Part shown: piece after piece, positions 8,176 through 16,113 of the stretch
Numbering within the stretch: position 1 is the first letter of the stretch
Layout: the number at the start of each line of letters is the position of its first letter
From: Kribbella sandramycini
GTDB lineage: Bacteria; Actinomycetota; Actinomycetes; Propionibacteriales; Kribbellaceae
Assembly (NCBI RefSeq): GCF_013131805.1
Contig: NZ_JABJRC010000003.1
Span: 744,001 to 808,000, forward strand
Reading direction: 5' to 3'
DNA length: 64,000 bases
Notes under the pieces: model-generated
Told to the model about the DNA's origin: nothing
Seen by the model: only the letters and a program-made list of their open reading frames with translations
Database searches by the model: none
Made by a program: the position numbers and the translations under genes

Positions 8176-8857
8176 TCCCGACGTACGCCGCCATCTGCCG
8201 GCTCGCCTCGGCGAAGAAGTCGTCCGCCGGATCCATCGAGCCGACCAGCTGGCCGAACAGCTCGAAGCTCAGCATCCCGAACAGCTGCGTCCACGCGATC
8301 ACCAACCGCAACAACACCTTGCGCGGTACGCCGGGCGCCAGCGCGGCGATCACATCGACCTGCTCGGCGAGCCGCCCGGTCGGCTCCGGCGCATCCAGCT
8401 CGCCCAGCCACCCCTCACCCCGCGCCTGCGCGAGAATCCGCATCAGCACCAACGGCACCCGAGCCGCCGGCTGCACGGTCGTCTGCGGCGCCTGATACCC
8501 GGCGATCGGCGAGCCGTAGATCAACGCATACTCGTGCGGATTCGCCCGCGCCCACGCCCGGACGGCGGCGCACACGGCGACCCACGCCTCGCGCGGATGC
8601 GGGAACTCCCGATCCGCCGCCTCCTCCGCGGCTGCGCCGAGCGCGTCGTACGCATCGATGATCAGCGCGGTCAGCAGTTCGTCGCGGCTCGGGAAGTAGC
8701 GGTACAGCGCCGAGGACACCATGCCGAGCTCTCGCGAGATCGCCCGCAGCGACAAACTCTCCGCGCCGGCCGCCGCCAACTGCCGCCGCGCAGCCGCCTT
8801 GATCTCGTCGGTCAACTCCGCTCGGGCCCGCTCCCGGGCCGTACGTGGCGCACTCAT
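8168..8857 (-). CDS. TetR/AcrR family transcriptional regulator
   Basis: 229 residues. The N-terminal DNA-binding domain carries ESLSLRAISRELGMVSSALYRYF (shown in part), a standard TetR helix-turn-helix at about 30-55, with LTALIIDAYDALG following. The C-terminal ligand domain begins HPREAWVAVCAAV. Start ATG 8857 is the one whose upstream DNA holds the palindromes; a longer frame would read through them. It is divergent from the nitroreductase-like gene at 8971 and probably represses both. Confidence 0.9.
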   Translation of the reverse strand: MSAPRTARERARAELTDEIKAAARRQLAAAGAESLSLRAISRELGMVSSALYRYFPSRDELLTALIIDAYDALGAAAEEAADREFPHPREAWVAVCAAVRAWARANPHEYALIYGSPIAGYQAPQTTVQPAARVPLVLMRILAQARGEGWLGELDAPEPTGRLAEQVDVIAALAPGVPRKVLLRLVIAWTQLFGMLSFELFGQLVGSMDPADDFFAEASRQMAAYVGIS

Positions 8858-8880
8858 GGAGCCAGTCTGCCACAAAACAG

Positions 8881-8893
8881 AGAGCACTGCTCT
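8881..8893. promoter_or_regulatory. TetR-type operator, site 1
   Basis: AGAGCA-C-TGCTCT is a perfect palindrome around one central base, 24 bp from the TetR start codon. The identical 13-mer recurs at 8934. Confidence 0.6.
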
Positions 8894-8896
8894 TGA

Positions 8897-8908
8897 CAGT
8901 GATCACTG
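8897..8908. promoter_or_regulatory. Perfect 12-bp palindrome between the two operators
   Basis: CAGTGATCACTG, perfectly self-complementary, in the divergent promoter. A near copy of part of it (CACTGATCAC) follows at about 8919-8928. Confidence 0.5.
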
Positions 8909-8933
8909 CTCACGTGTTCACTGATCACAACAG

Positions 8934-8946
8934 AGAGCACTGCTCT
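8934..8946. promoter_or_regulatory. TetR-type operator, site 2
   Basis: Second exact copy of AGAGCACTGCTCT, 25 bp before the divergent start codon at 8971. The two centres are 53 bp apart, close to five helical turns, so both sites face the same side of the DNA. Confidence 0.6.
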
Positions 8947-8970
8947 CGCAATCATTCGAGGAGTACGCCG

Positions 8971-9444
8971 ATGCCGACCTACAAGCAGACCTACGACCGC
9001 AACCGCGTCATCACCGCCGGCCACGGCAGCATGCGCGTCTTCAACCGCATCGTCAGCGCCCTCACCAAAGCCGGCATCAGCCTGATGGGCAGTCGCGTCC
9101 TCTCCGTCCGCGGCCGCAAGTCCGGCGAATGGCGCAGCACGCCCGTCAACCTCCTCACCTACGACGGCGCCACCTACCTGGTCTCCCCCCGCGGCCACAC
9201 CCAATGGGTCCGCAACCTCCGCGCCACCCCCGAAGCCCGCCTCCAACTGGGCCGCACCACCCAGACCTTCCGCGCCGAAGAACTCGCCGACCCCGCCAAA
9301 ACCGAAGTCCTCCGCCACTACCTCCGCAAATGGTCCTGGGAAGTAGGCGCCTTCTTCGAAGGCGACGTCACCAAGAACTCCCCCGACGAAGTCCTCCACC
9401 ACATCGCCCCCGGCGTCCCCGCCTTCCGCCTCCACCAGGTCTGA
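8971..9444 (+). CDS. Nitroreductase/quinone reductase family protein (F420-dependent Ddn-like)
   Basis: 157 residues, the usual size for the deazaflavin-dependent split-barrel family. Family signs are GSRVLSVRGRKSGEWRSTPV, LTYDGATYLVSPRGHTQWVRNLR and a C-terminal region ending in IAPGVPAF. Such enzymes use F420H2 to reduce quinones or nitro compounds; the substrate here is unknown. GAGGAG lies 7 bp before ATG 8971. Divergent with TetR, which probably controls it in response to a toxic compound. The whole gene uses C-ending codons almost exclusively. Confidence 0.88.
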   Translation: MPTYKQTYDRNRVITAGHGSMRVFNRIVSALTKAGISLMGSRVLSVRGRKSGEWRSTPVNLLTYDGATYLVSPRGHTQWVRNLRATPEARLQLGRTTQTFRAEELADPAKTEVLRHYLRKWSWEVGAFFEGDVTKNSPDEVLHHIAPGVPAFRLHQV

Positions 9445-9475
9445 CCGTTTGTGCAACGGTGCGTTGCACAAACGG
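9445..9475. terminator. Perfect 14-bp hairpin downstream of the Ddn-like gene
   Basis: CCGTTTGTGCAACG, loop GTG, then the exact reverse complement. It overlaps the position just after the stop codon. There is no T run, so it may be a terminator or one edge of a small element (see the matching hairpin at 9640). Confidence 0.65.
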
Positions 9476-9499
9476 CGACCAGCGAGATCAAGCTTGAGA

Positions 9500-9621
9500 T
9501 GGCGGCGTGGACGAACTCGGCTCGAGTCGAACTGCTGCCCGACGAAGGCGAAGCCCTGGCCGAGCTCCAGTAGGAACTTGCCGACGTGGTCCACGAGCTT
9601 CTGCTTGACCTCCCGCTCGCG
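9500..9621 (-). pseudogene. Remnant of DUF1016 (YhcG-type) PDDEXK nuclease
   Basis: Reading the minus strand gives REREVKQKLVDHVGKFLLEL then GQGFAFVGQQ, which matches the start of the C-terminal nuclease domain of DUF1016/YhcG proteins as I know it (KFLLELG-GFAFVG-Q). Immediately after, the frame loses the expected strand; a shifted frame gives AVRLE, suggesting a frameshift. An in-frame TGA lies just upstream. Only about 40 residues of a roughly 350-residue family remain. It lies between two perfect hairpins. Confidence 0.6.
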
Positions 9622-9639
9622 CCACCCGTCTCAGGGCGA

Positions 9640-9662
9640 TTCTGCAAGCGGCGCTTGCAGAA
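9640..9662. repeat. Perfect 10-bp hairpin flanking the DUF1016 remnant
   Basis: TTCTGCAAGC, loop GGC, GCTTGCAGAA. Same compact build (3-nt loop, TGCAA core) as the hairpin at 9445-9475, on the other side of the remnant. Confidence 0.6.
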
Positions 9663-9786
9663 CGTCATCGGCGGGCCAGGTGGCGACAAAGATCCGCATG
9701 TACCGGAGGTTGCGGGGCGAGCATCCGGTTGATCCGGGGAAGCGGGCAACCTGGGGCAGATGGGGGTGCCCTGCGAAGATGGCGGC

Positions 9787-10863
9787 ATGATCAGTTCTGG
9801 GCAGCTGAGGGCGGCGCCGAAGGTTTTGTTGCATGACCATCTGGATGGTGGGTTGCGGCCGGAGACGGTGGTGGAGTTGGCGGGGGAGGTCGGGCATCGG
9901 CTGCCGCGGACGGATGCGGGGGAGTTGGGGGCTTGGTTCGTCGAGTCGGCGGACTCGGGGTCGTTGGAGCGGTATCTGGAGACGTTCGATCAGACGGTTG
10001 CGGTGATGCAGACGGCTGAGGCGATCAAGCGGGTGGCCAGTGAGTGCGTGCAGGATCTGGCGGCGGACGGGGTGGTGTACGCCGAGGTTCGGTACGCGCC
10101 GGAGCAGCATCTGGCGAAGGGGTTGTCGCTGGAGCAGGTGGTGGATGCCGTGCGGGAGGGGTTCGAGCACGGGATGGCGGTGGCGGAGCGGCCGATCGTG
10201 GCGCGGCAGTTGCTGACGGCGATGCGGCATCAGGCGCGGTCGATGGAGATCGCGGAGCTGTCGGTGGCTTATCGGGACGCCGGGGTGGTCGGGTTCGACA
10301 TCGCCGGCGCGGAGGCCGGCTACCCGCCCACCCGGCATCTGGACGCGTTCGAGTACCTGCAGCGCGAGAACGCGCACTTCACGATCCACGCGGGTGAGGC
10401 GTTCGGGCTGCCGTCGATCTGGCAGGCGATCCAGTGGTGCGGCGCGGACCGGCTGGGGCACGGCGTCCGGATCATCGACGACATCAGCCATGACCCGGCC
10501 GGTGAGAAGGTCGAGCTCGGCCGGCTGGCGGCGTACGTGCGGGACCGGCGGATCCCGCTGGAGATGTGCCCCAGCTCGAACCTGCAGACCGGCGCGGCCG
10601 CGTCGATCGCCGAGCACCCGATCGGGCTGCTGACCAAGCTGCGCTTCCGCGTCACGGTGAACACCGACAACCGGTTGATGAGCGGTACGTCGATGAGTCG
10701 TGAGCTGGCACTGCTGGCGGAGGCGTTCGACTACGGGCTGGCCGACTTCCGGTGGTTCGCGATCAACGCGATGAAGTCGGCGTTCATCCCGTTCGACGAG
10801 CGCCTGCGGATCATCGACACCGTCATCAAGCCCTGGTACGCCGAGGCGCTAGCTCAGCCGTAG
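9787..10863 (+). CDS. add: Adenosine deaminase
   Basis: 358 residues. Deaminates adenosine or deoxyadenosine to inosine in purine salvage. Zinc ligands and catalytic residues are visible: HDHLDGG at 16-22, the HAGEAFG segment (zinc His and catalytic Glu), GHGVRIIDD, and [13 protein letters not shown] carrying the catalytic Asp region. The TDNRLMS form of the last motif is the variant I know from actinobacterial enzymes. ATG 9787 gives the normal N-terminus. The 5' third is strongly G-rich on the coding strand. The 3' end overlaps the convergent dehydrogenase by 15 bp. Confidence 0.93.
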   Translation: MISSGQLRAAPKVLLHDHLDGGLRPETVVELAGEVGHRLPRTDAGELGAWFVESADSGSLERYLETFDQTVAVMQTAEAIKRVASECVQDLAADGVVYAEVRYAPEQHLAKGLSLEQVVDAVREGFEHGMAVAERPIVARQLLTAMRHQARSMEIAELSVAYRDAGVVGFDIAGAEAGYPPTRHLDAFEYLQRENAHFTIHAGEAFGLPSIWQAIQWCGADRLGHGVRIIDDISHDPAGEKVELGRLAAYVRDRRIPLEMCPSSNLQTGAAASIAEHPIGLLTKLRFRVTVNTDNRLMSGTSMSRELALLAEAFDYGLADFRWFAINAMKSAFIPFDERLRIIDTVIKPWYAEALAQP

Positions 10864-11856
10864 CAGCACTTTGCCCGGCGTCGTCGCCGCTGCGGTGATC
10901 GCGGCGGCGGCATCGTCGAGGTCGTACGTCGCGGCGATCAGCGGCTCGAGGTCGAGGCCGCGTGCGAGCAGGTCGACGGCCTCGGTGATCTCGTCGACGA
11001 AGCGGTAGGAGCCGGTCCAGGTGATCTCGCGGGTGACCAGGTCGGCGAGGACGGCGGGAGTCGGCGTCATCGAGAGGTTGCCGACCTGGACGACGGTGCC
11101 CCCGCGGGCCGTCGCGTGCAGGACGGCGCCGAGCGCAGCCGCGACGCCGGACGCCTCGACCACGAGCTCGACGTCGGTCGGGAGTTCGCGAGTGGCGTCG
11201 TACACCTGGTCGGCGCCGAGAGCTGCGGCCATCGCGAGGGCGTCGGGCTGTACGTCGGCTGCCAGTACGCGCGCTGCGCCACGCGCCTTCGCGGCTGCCA
11301 CCACAAGCGAGCCGATCGACCCTGCGCCGTTCACAAACACGGTCCGGCCGCGGACGTCGCCCAACCGCCCCACCGCGTGCAGTGCGACCCCCAGCGGCTC
11401 GGCCAGCGCACCCATCGGCGTCGACACCCCCTCCGGCAGCAGCCGCAGTTGGTCCACCCGCACCACCCGGTACGTCGAGAACCCGCCATCCTCATGCGGT
11501 TCGAACGCCGCCGACCCGAAGTACCGCACCTCCCGATGCAGGTTCGTCCGCCCCGCCACCAGCCGAGGCAACTCCTCCCCCGACGGCGACGCCGGATGCA
11601 CAGTCACCGCATCCCCCACCTGGTAGGACGCGACAGCAGACCCCAGGGCAGCGATGTGGCCGGATACTTCGTGGCCCAGGACCAGGGGGTGGCGGAGGAG
11701 GGCGGTGCCGGAGTGGCCGTGGGTGGCGTAGGAGATGTCGCTGCCGCAGATGCCGCCGTAGTGCATGGCTACCAGGGCTTCGTTGGGGCCGGGTGACGGG
11801 TCCGGTCGGTGGTCGATGCGGATGTCACCCGGGCCGTGAACGACGACAGCTTTCAT
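10849..11856 (-). CDS. Zinc-type alcohol dehydrogenase (L-idonate 5-dehydrogenase-like)
   Basis: 335 residues. Medium-chain dehydrogenase fold: catalytic zinc ligands C37 and H62-E63 in GICGSD and LGHEVSG, and a nucleotide site [18 protein letters not shown]. Overall pattern resembles L-idonate 5-dehydrogenase. Odd: the lobe that normally carries four cysteines for structural zinc ([19 protein letters not shown] region) has none, so the structural metal seems lost. It overlaps the convergent add gene by 15 bp. Strand skew flips inside the gene near 11640. Confidence 0.85.
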   Translation of the reverse strand: MKAVVVHGPGDIRIDHRPDPSPGPNEALVAMHYGGICGSDISYATHGHSGTALLRHPLVLGHEVSGHIAALGSAVASYQVGDAVTVHPASPSGEELPRLVAGRTNLHREVRYFGSAAFEPHEDGGFSTYRVVRVDQLRLLPEGVSTPMGALAEPLGVALHAVGRLGDVRGRTVFVNGAGSIGSLVVAAAKARGAARVLAADVQPDALAMAAALGADQVYDATRELPTDVELVVEASGVAAALGAVLHATARGGTVVQVGNLSMTPTPAVLADLVTREITWTGSYRFVDEITEAVDLLARGLDLEPLIAATYDLDDAAAAITAAATTPGKVLLRLS

Positions 11857-11874
11857 GTGGTCAAGTTTGTACTG

Positions 11875-12543
11875 CTAGGCGGGGAGAGTGGTGCCGTTCA
11901 GGTGGGCCAGCTCGGGGGCGGCCAGGCCGAGGACTGTGCGCGAGGCGGCCGCGGCGGAGGTGTCCGGGCCGACCAGCAGGGTGTTGATGCGGACGCCGGG
12001 GGCGGTGTACGCCGGTGCGGGGAGTGCGGCGGTGGTGACGTTGATGATGTGCCCGCTGCCCTGTGCGAGCAGGTGCGGCAGCTCGTACTTGACCGCCAAG
12101 AACTGGCCGCGCGTGTTGGTCCGCACCGTCTCGTCCCACTGGTCGACGTCCAGCTCGGGCAGCGCGCCGACGGCGATGCCGGCGTTGTTGAACGCGACGT
12201 CGATCCGTCCGTAGCGGCGGACGGCGCCGTCGACGAAGCGCTGGACGGACGCCGCCTCCCGCACATCCGACTCGAGGTACGTCGCCTCGCCGCGCGCAGC
12301 GCGAACACTCCGCTCGACCTCCCGCCCGACTGCGGACCGGCGGCCGCCGAAGACCACCTTGGCGCCGGCTGCGGCGAACGCACGGGCGGTGGCTTCGCCG
12401 ATCCCCGACGTACCACCGGTGATCAGTACGACCTGGCCGGCGAAGCGGCCGGCGGGGGTGGCGCGGGCGGTGCCGCTGGCGGCGATCCCGGCCGCGGTGG
12501 CCACGGCGCCTCCCAGGACCGCGCGGCGACTGGTTCTGCTCAT
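11875..12543 (-). CDS. Tat-exported short-chain dehydrogenase with active-site deletion
   Basis: 222 residues, short for a classical SDR of 245-280. A twin-arginine signal is present (SRTSRRAVLGG then a hydrophobic Ala/Gly run ending ARA). The cofactor site TGGTSGIG at 42-49 and NNAG at 119-122 are intact. But the chain passes from INVTTAALPAPAYT straight to APGVRINTLLVGPDTS: the roughly 25 residues that normally carry YxxxK and the following helix are missing. The position four after Tyr179 is not Lys. It may be catalytically dead or a binding protein. Start ATG 12543. Confidence 0.8.
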   Translation of the reverse strand: MSRTSRRAVLGGAVATAAGIAASGTARATPAGRFAGQVVLITGGTSGIGEATARAFAAAGAKVVFGGRRSAVGREVERSVRAARGEATYLESDVREAASVQRFVDGAVRRYGRIDVAFNNAGIAVGALPELDVDQWDETVRTNTRGQFLAVKYELPHLLAQGSGHIINVTTAALPAPAYTAPGVRINTLLVGPDTSAAAASRTVLGLAAPELAHLNGTTLPA

Positions 12544-12625
12544 AGGGCCTCTCCTCGAAAGCAGTGGGGCGGTTGCCACCCAAGACTGCCCGAGAGTGCG
12601 GGCCGAGGTCGCGCCGAGCGGTGCG

Positions 12626-13258
12626 TTACCGCGGTGAAATGTCCCCGACGACGATCTCCAGGATGGTGTCGAAGGCCTGGTCGAGCGGCAGATCGACCTC
12701 GCCGAGCCCCCAGCGGTAGAGGATGCCGAGATAGCCGTCGAAGATCAGGTTGCCGACGGCGATCGGGTCCAGATCGGTGCGGATCTCGCCGCGCTGCTGC
12801 CCGTCGGCGATCGCCTGGCCGAAGATGTGTCCGCTGGCATACGAGCCGGAGACGGCCATCACGCCCGAGTGCAGGACGGCGCGCATCATCGCCTGGTTGG
12901 CCGACCGGTTGGAGTCCCACCAGCGGCCGAGCTCGCGGACGACGCCGCGGATCGCGTCGATCACGCTCTGCCCGGGCTCCGCGAGATGTCTGGCCATCAG
13001 CTCCCGGACAGCGACCCGGCGGTCGACGATCAGCCCGACCAGGAAGTCCTCTTTGCGCGGGAAGTGGTTGAACGCGGTGGCCCGGGCGACGTCGGCCCGC
13101 TCGGCGATCTCGTCGATGGTCGCCGCGTGGTAGCCCTTCTCGACGAAGGCGGCCAACGCTGCGGCCAGCAGACGCTGGCGCAGCGCGGCCTTGCTCCGCT
13201 CGCGTCTGCCCATCGGCGCAGGGGTCGCCGAATGAACATTTGCCGAGTCAGAGTCCAT
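12626..13258 (-). CDS. TetR family transcriptional regulator
   Basis: 210 residues. A basic N-terminus (MGRRERSKAALRQRLL) leads into a TetR helix-turn-helix, TIDEIAERADVARATAFNHF, at about 47-66, then an all-helical ligand domain. ATG 13258 follows a quasi-palindrome. The two flanking genes are shortened SDR proteins: one downstream on the same strand after 82 bp, one divergent 71 bp away. Regulation of both is inferred. Confidence 0.9.
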   Translation of the reverse strand: MDSDSANVHSATPAPMGRRERSKAALRQRLLAAALAAFVEKGYHAATIDEIAERADVARATAFNHFPRKEDFLVGLIVDRRVAVRELMARHLAEPGQSVIDAIRGVVRELGRWWDSNRSANQAMMRAVLHSGVMAVSGSYASGHIFGQAIADGQQRGEIRTDLDPIAVGNLIFDGYLGILYRWGLGEVDLPLDQAFDTILEIVVGDISPR

Positions 13259-13262
13259 TTGC

Positions 13263-13292
13263 AGACTATTACACCAACTTGGACTAAAGTCT
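13263..13292. promoter_or_regulatory. Candidate TetR operator (30-bp quasi-palindrome)
   Basis: Centred on C13278: arms CCAA/TTGG, then TTA/TAA, then AGACT/AGTCT, with one extra base in the left arm and a 2-bp mismatch. It lies in the 71-bp divergent promoter 5 bp upstream of the TetR start codon. Confidence 0.55.
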
Positions 13293-13329
13293 GACTTTGT
13301 CCTGTCCGGCGCGTCTTCTAGGGGAGACT

Positions 13330-13818
13330 TTGACGAAGGTGTGGTTGGTCATCGGTGCCGATGTCGGCGCCGGGCCCGCGATCGTGGTCGCCGCGGCCGA
13401 AACCGGCGCCGTCGTGGTCGCGGCCGGCGCGCAGCCGGAGTCGGTCTACGACCTGGTCGCCGCCTACCCCCAGCAGGTCGAGGCCCTCGGCCTGGACGCC
13501 GCCGACCCCGCCAGCGTCGAGCGGGCCATGGCCCGCACGGTCAACTACCACAGCCGCATCGACGTCCTGGTGAACGGCCCCGGTGATCGCCGGATCGAGG
13601 ACGCCGTCCTGCCCTACCTGAGCGCCCAGGGCGCCGGCGCGATCGTCCGTCCCGGCGTCGCGGGCGACCCGGTTCTGCTCGCCGCCGAGATCCTGGCCGA
13701 CCTCCAGGCTCCGGGCCCGGCCTTCCGATTGGTGCACGGCTGCGGCTGTGCGCTCCCCCATGCTGGTTCTCGGCCCAAGGCGTTGCAGCACCTTGGGTCG
13801 AGAGCCATTACTTCGTAG
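13330..13818 (+). CDS. Truncated SDR-like protein (N-terminal Rossmann part)
   Basis: 162 residues with a TTG start preceded by AGGGGAG. The N-terminal half is SDR-like: VWLVIGADVGAGPA (cofactor loop), DAADPASVERAMARTV, RIDVLVNGPGD in place of DVLVNNAG. It then jumps to AVLPYLSAQGAGAIV and to AAEILADLQAPGPAFRLVHG, which matches the far C-terminus of SDRs. The stretches with the catalytic Ser, Tyr and Lys are absent. The last 25 codons cover an inverted repeat and look appended. A decaying or repurposed gene; divergent from TetR. Confidence 0.65.
   Translation: MTKVWLVIGADVGAGPAIVVAAAETGAVVVAAGAQPESVYDLVAAYPQQVEALGLDAADPASVERAMARTVNYHSRIDVLVNGPGDRRIEDAVLPYLSAQGAGAIVRPGVAGDPVLLAAEILADLQAPGPAFRLVHGCGCALPHAGSRPKALQHLGSRAITS
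13765..13806. repeat. Imperfect 16-bp inverted repeat in the 3' end of the SDR-like gene
   Basis: GGTTCTCGGCCCAAGG and CCTTGGGTCGAGAGCC pair at 14 of 16 positions around a 10-nt loop. It lies inside the last codons of the preceding frame. Confidence 0.6.
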
Positions 13819-13819
13819 A

Positions 13820-13838
13820 GGGTGTCTGGGAGACACCC
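13820..13838. terminator. Bidirectional terminator hairpin
   Basis: GGGTGTCT-GGG-AGACACCC, a perfect 8-bp stem with 3-nt loop, between the stop codons of two convergent genes (13818 and 13839) and followed by TT. Confidence 0.75.
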
Positions 13839-14936
13839 TTAGGTATTCAGCCAAGCCACCGCGCGGAAGCCGAGCCGGCGGACCGGCTGGAGCGCGGTCA
13901 GCAGGCGGTAGGCCGGCTGCTCGACGAACTTGGTCAGCAGCCAGGCCAGCACGGTGACACCGGCCACTGAGCCGAGGATCTGGACGAGGCGGTCGGCCCC
14001 GAGGGCCATCAGGTGGTAGGCGATCAGGTAGCCGACCACCTGGTTCAGCAGGTAGAGGCCGAACGAGATCTTGGCCAGAAACTCGATCGGACGCCGGAGC
14101 GGCGCGAAGATCGTCCAGTCCGGCCCGCGGGCGGCGAGACAGACGATCACGAGCAGGACGCCGATGCCCAGCGACGACGGCACGTCCTCGGTGTGGATGG
14201 ACTGCGCGAAGACGGTTGCGACCAGCAGCGCGCCCAGGTGGACGACGTGCATCCGGTGCTTCGACCAGAGCCAGATGGCGATGCCGATCGCGAAGAGCTG
14301 CAGACGGTGGATGCCCAACCCGTTCCAGGCCTGCTGCACCCACAGCGGGCTGTGCAGGATGCGGTCGTTCCACTGCAGGATGACTGGCGAGACCGTCATC
14401 ACCCACAGCAGGACCGTCATCCGCTGACCGCTCCCGGCGCCGCGCGGCCAGAGGAAGGCCGCCGCGGCGAACGCCATCAGCTGGAGCGGCAGCGTCCAGT
14501 ACGAGCCATCGATCAGTTGTACCGTCGGGTCGAAGGCGGTCGTCAGTGTCAGGTTGGCCCACAGGTCGTACGGCGTGGGCAGGATCCAGTTGCTCGGCGC
14601 GAACAGCAACACCGCGGTGTAGGTGAACACGACCGCAGCCAGGTACGGCGGCAGCACACGGGCGAACCGCCGCCACAGCCAGCGCGTCGTCGCCCCTTTG
14701 CGGACCGTCACGCAGATGAAGTACGCGCTGATCACCAGCAGGATGCTCGCCCCGACCTGGAACGGATGCGTGCCGAGCGGCGCGCCGAGCTCCGGGTGCA
14801 GGAACGGGCCCATGTACGTCGTGTGGGTGAAGACGACCGCCAGGACGGCGAGGACGCGGACGACGTCCCAGCTCAGGCGACGGGAGGACAGGGGTTGACG
14901 GGACGTTCTGACCCGGGGCGGGGCAGGCGTGGTCAC
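13839..14936 (-). CDS. Acyltransferase family membrane protein (OafA/YrhL-like)
   Basis: 365 residues with about ten membrane helices. The acyltransferase-3 signature is seen at the start: DVVRVLAVLAVVFTHTTYMG with the catalytic-type His, then FQVGASILLVISAYFICV and a basic loop TTRWLWRRFARVLPPYL. Such proteins O-acylate cell-surface sugars or antibiotics at the inner membrane. No sugar-polymer genes are adjacent, so the substrate is unknown. Confidence 0.88.
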   Translation of the reverse strand: MTTPAPPRVRTSRQPLSSRRLSWDVVRVLAVLAVVFTHTTYMGPFLHPELGAPLGTHPFQVGASILLVISAYFICVTVRKGATTRWLWRRFARVLPPYLAAVVFTYTAVLLFAPSNWILPTPYDLWANLTLTTAFDPTVQLIDGSYWTLPLQLMAFAAAAFLWPRGAGSGQRMTVLLWVMTVSPVILQWNDRILHSPLWVQQAWNGLGIHRLQLFAIGIAIWLWSKHRMHVVHLGALLVATVFAQSIHTEDVPSSLGIGVLLVIVCLAARGPDWTIFAPLRRPIEFLAKISFGLYLLNQVVGYLIAYHLMALGADRLVQILGSVAGVTVLAWLLTKFVEQPAYRLLTALQPVRRLGFRAVAWLNT

Positions 14937-15085
14937 AAATGCTCCAGCTTCGCTCGACTCGCCGATCTGTTCGGCCGTTCCCCCCGGATCTCGCTACCGG
15001 TACCCGTTACCCCCCTGTGATATTTCTATCCTAGTGGGGCCCTGGGGGGTCGTCGCAAATCGTGTGCGAAGGGTCACTCCAGGTT

Positions 15086-16039
15086 TCAGCCGGCGGTCTG
15101 GAAGGTACGCCGGTAGTCCTGCGGCGGTACGCCGACGACCCGGCGGAAGTGGTGTCGCAGCAGCGCCGCCGTCCCGAAGCCGGACTCCGCCGCGATCTGT
15201 TCGATCCCCATCCGCGTCTGCTCCAGCAGCGTCCGGGCGCGCAGTACGCGCTGGGTGGTCACCCATTTCAGCGGAGTCGTGCCGGTCTCGGCGACAAAGC
15301 GCCGAGCGAACGTCCGCTCCGACATCTGCGCCCGCCGGGCCAGTGCGGGCACGGTGTGCTCGGTGATCAGGTTGTCGACCATCCAGTCCAGTACTGGCTG
15401 CAGACTCTCACCAGAGGACTCCGGAACCGGGACCTCGACGTACTGACGTTGTCCGCCGTCCCGCTGTGGCGGAACGACCATCCGGCGTGCGATTCGAGTG
15501 GCGACCGCGCTGCCGAGCTCTCGGCGGACCAGATGCAGGCAGGCGTCGATTCCGGCCGCGGTGCCGGCGCTGGTGATGATGTTGCCGTCGTCGACGAACA
15601 GCACGTCCGCATCCAGTTTGGCGAGCGGGAACTGCGCCTCGAACTTGTCCACGTACCGCCAGTGCGTCGTACAGGGCCGGCCGTCGAGCAGCCCGGCCGC
15701 GCCCAGGACGAAGGCGCCTGAGCAGACCGTCAGCAGAATGGCCCCCCGCGCCTCCGCCTGCCGCAGCGCATCGAGAATGCGCTCGTCGTACGCATGCCGC
15801 CAGGTGGTGGCCGGCAGTGCGATCAGGTCGGCGTCCTCCAGCTCCTCCAGCCCGTACGGTGCGATCACCGCGGAATGGCTGCTGGTGCTCAGCGGCTGAC
15901 CCGGCTGGGTCGAGCAGACCTTGAAGTCGAACGCCGGGACGCCGTCGTCCGTGCGGTCGATTCCGAACACCTCGGAGACCACGCCGAACTCGAACAGCGC
16001 GACGTCCTCCATCAACACCACGGCGACCTTGTGCAGCAT
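15086..16039 (-). CDS. GlxA family transcriptional regulator (DJ-1/PfpI + AraC)
   Basis: 317 residues. Residues 1-170 form a DJ-1/PfpI-like domain with the nucleophile-elbow Cys106 (LTVCSGAFVLGAAGLL). Residues about 215-312 are an AraC double helix-turn-helix ending GFGTAALLRHHFRRVVGVPPQDYRRTF (given here in part for the position). Such proteins sense small metabolites and activate nearby genes. Its start codon lies inside a 12-bp inverted repeat shared with the divergent gene at 16111. Confidence 0.92.
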   Translation of the reverse strand: MLHKVAVVLMEDVALFEFGVVSEVFGIDRTDDGVPAFDFKVCSTQPGQPLSTSSHSAVIAPYGLEELEDADLIALPATTWRHAYDERILDALRQAEARGAILLTVCSGAFVLGAAGLLDGRPCTTHWRYVDKFEAQFPLAKLDADVLFVDDGNIITSAGTAAGIDACLHLVRRELGSAVATRIARRMVVPPQRDGGQRQYVEVPVPESSGESLQPVLDWMVDNLITEHTVPALARRAQMSERTFARRFVAETGTTPLKWVTTQRVLRARTLLEQTRMGIEQIAAESGFGTAALLRHHFRRVVGVPPQDYRRTFQTAG

Positions 16040-16113
16040 GGCAGTAATTTATCGAACAAGGTCAGATCTGCCAATGGTGGCGGAATCTCGAAGGTAGCAT
16101 GATTACTGCCATG
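16037..16113. promoter_or_regulatory. Divergent promoter with mirrored leaders
   Basis: CATGGCAGTAAT (16037-16048) and ATTACTGCCATG (16102-16113) are exact reverse complements. Each ATG is the start codon of one divergent gene, so both genes have the same 9 bases immediately before ATG. This suggests a shared operator or a duplicated translation-start element. Confidence 0.6.

Noticed and set aside
13318..14676. Long minus-strand frame joining the acyltransferase with the SDR-like gene region
   Set aside because: It is out of frame with the acyltransferase, which has clear membrane helices and a terminator at its end.
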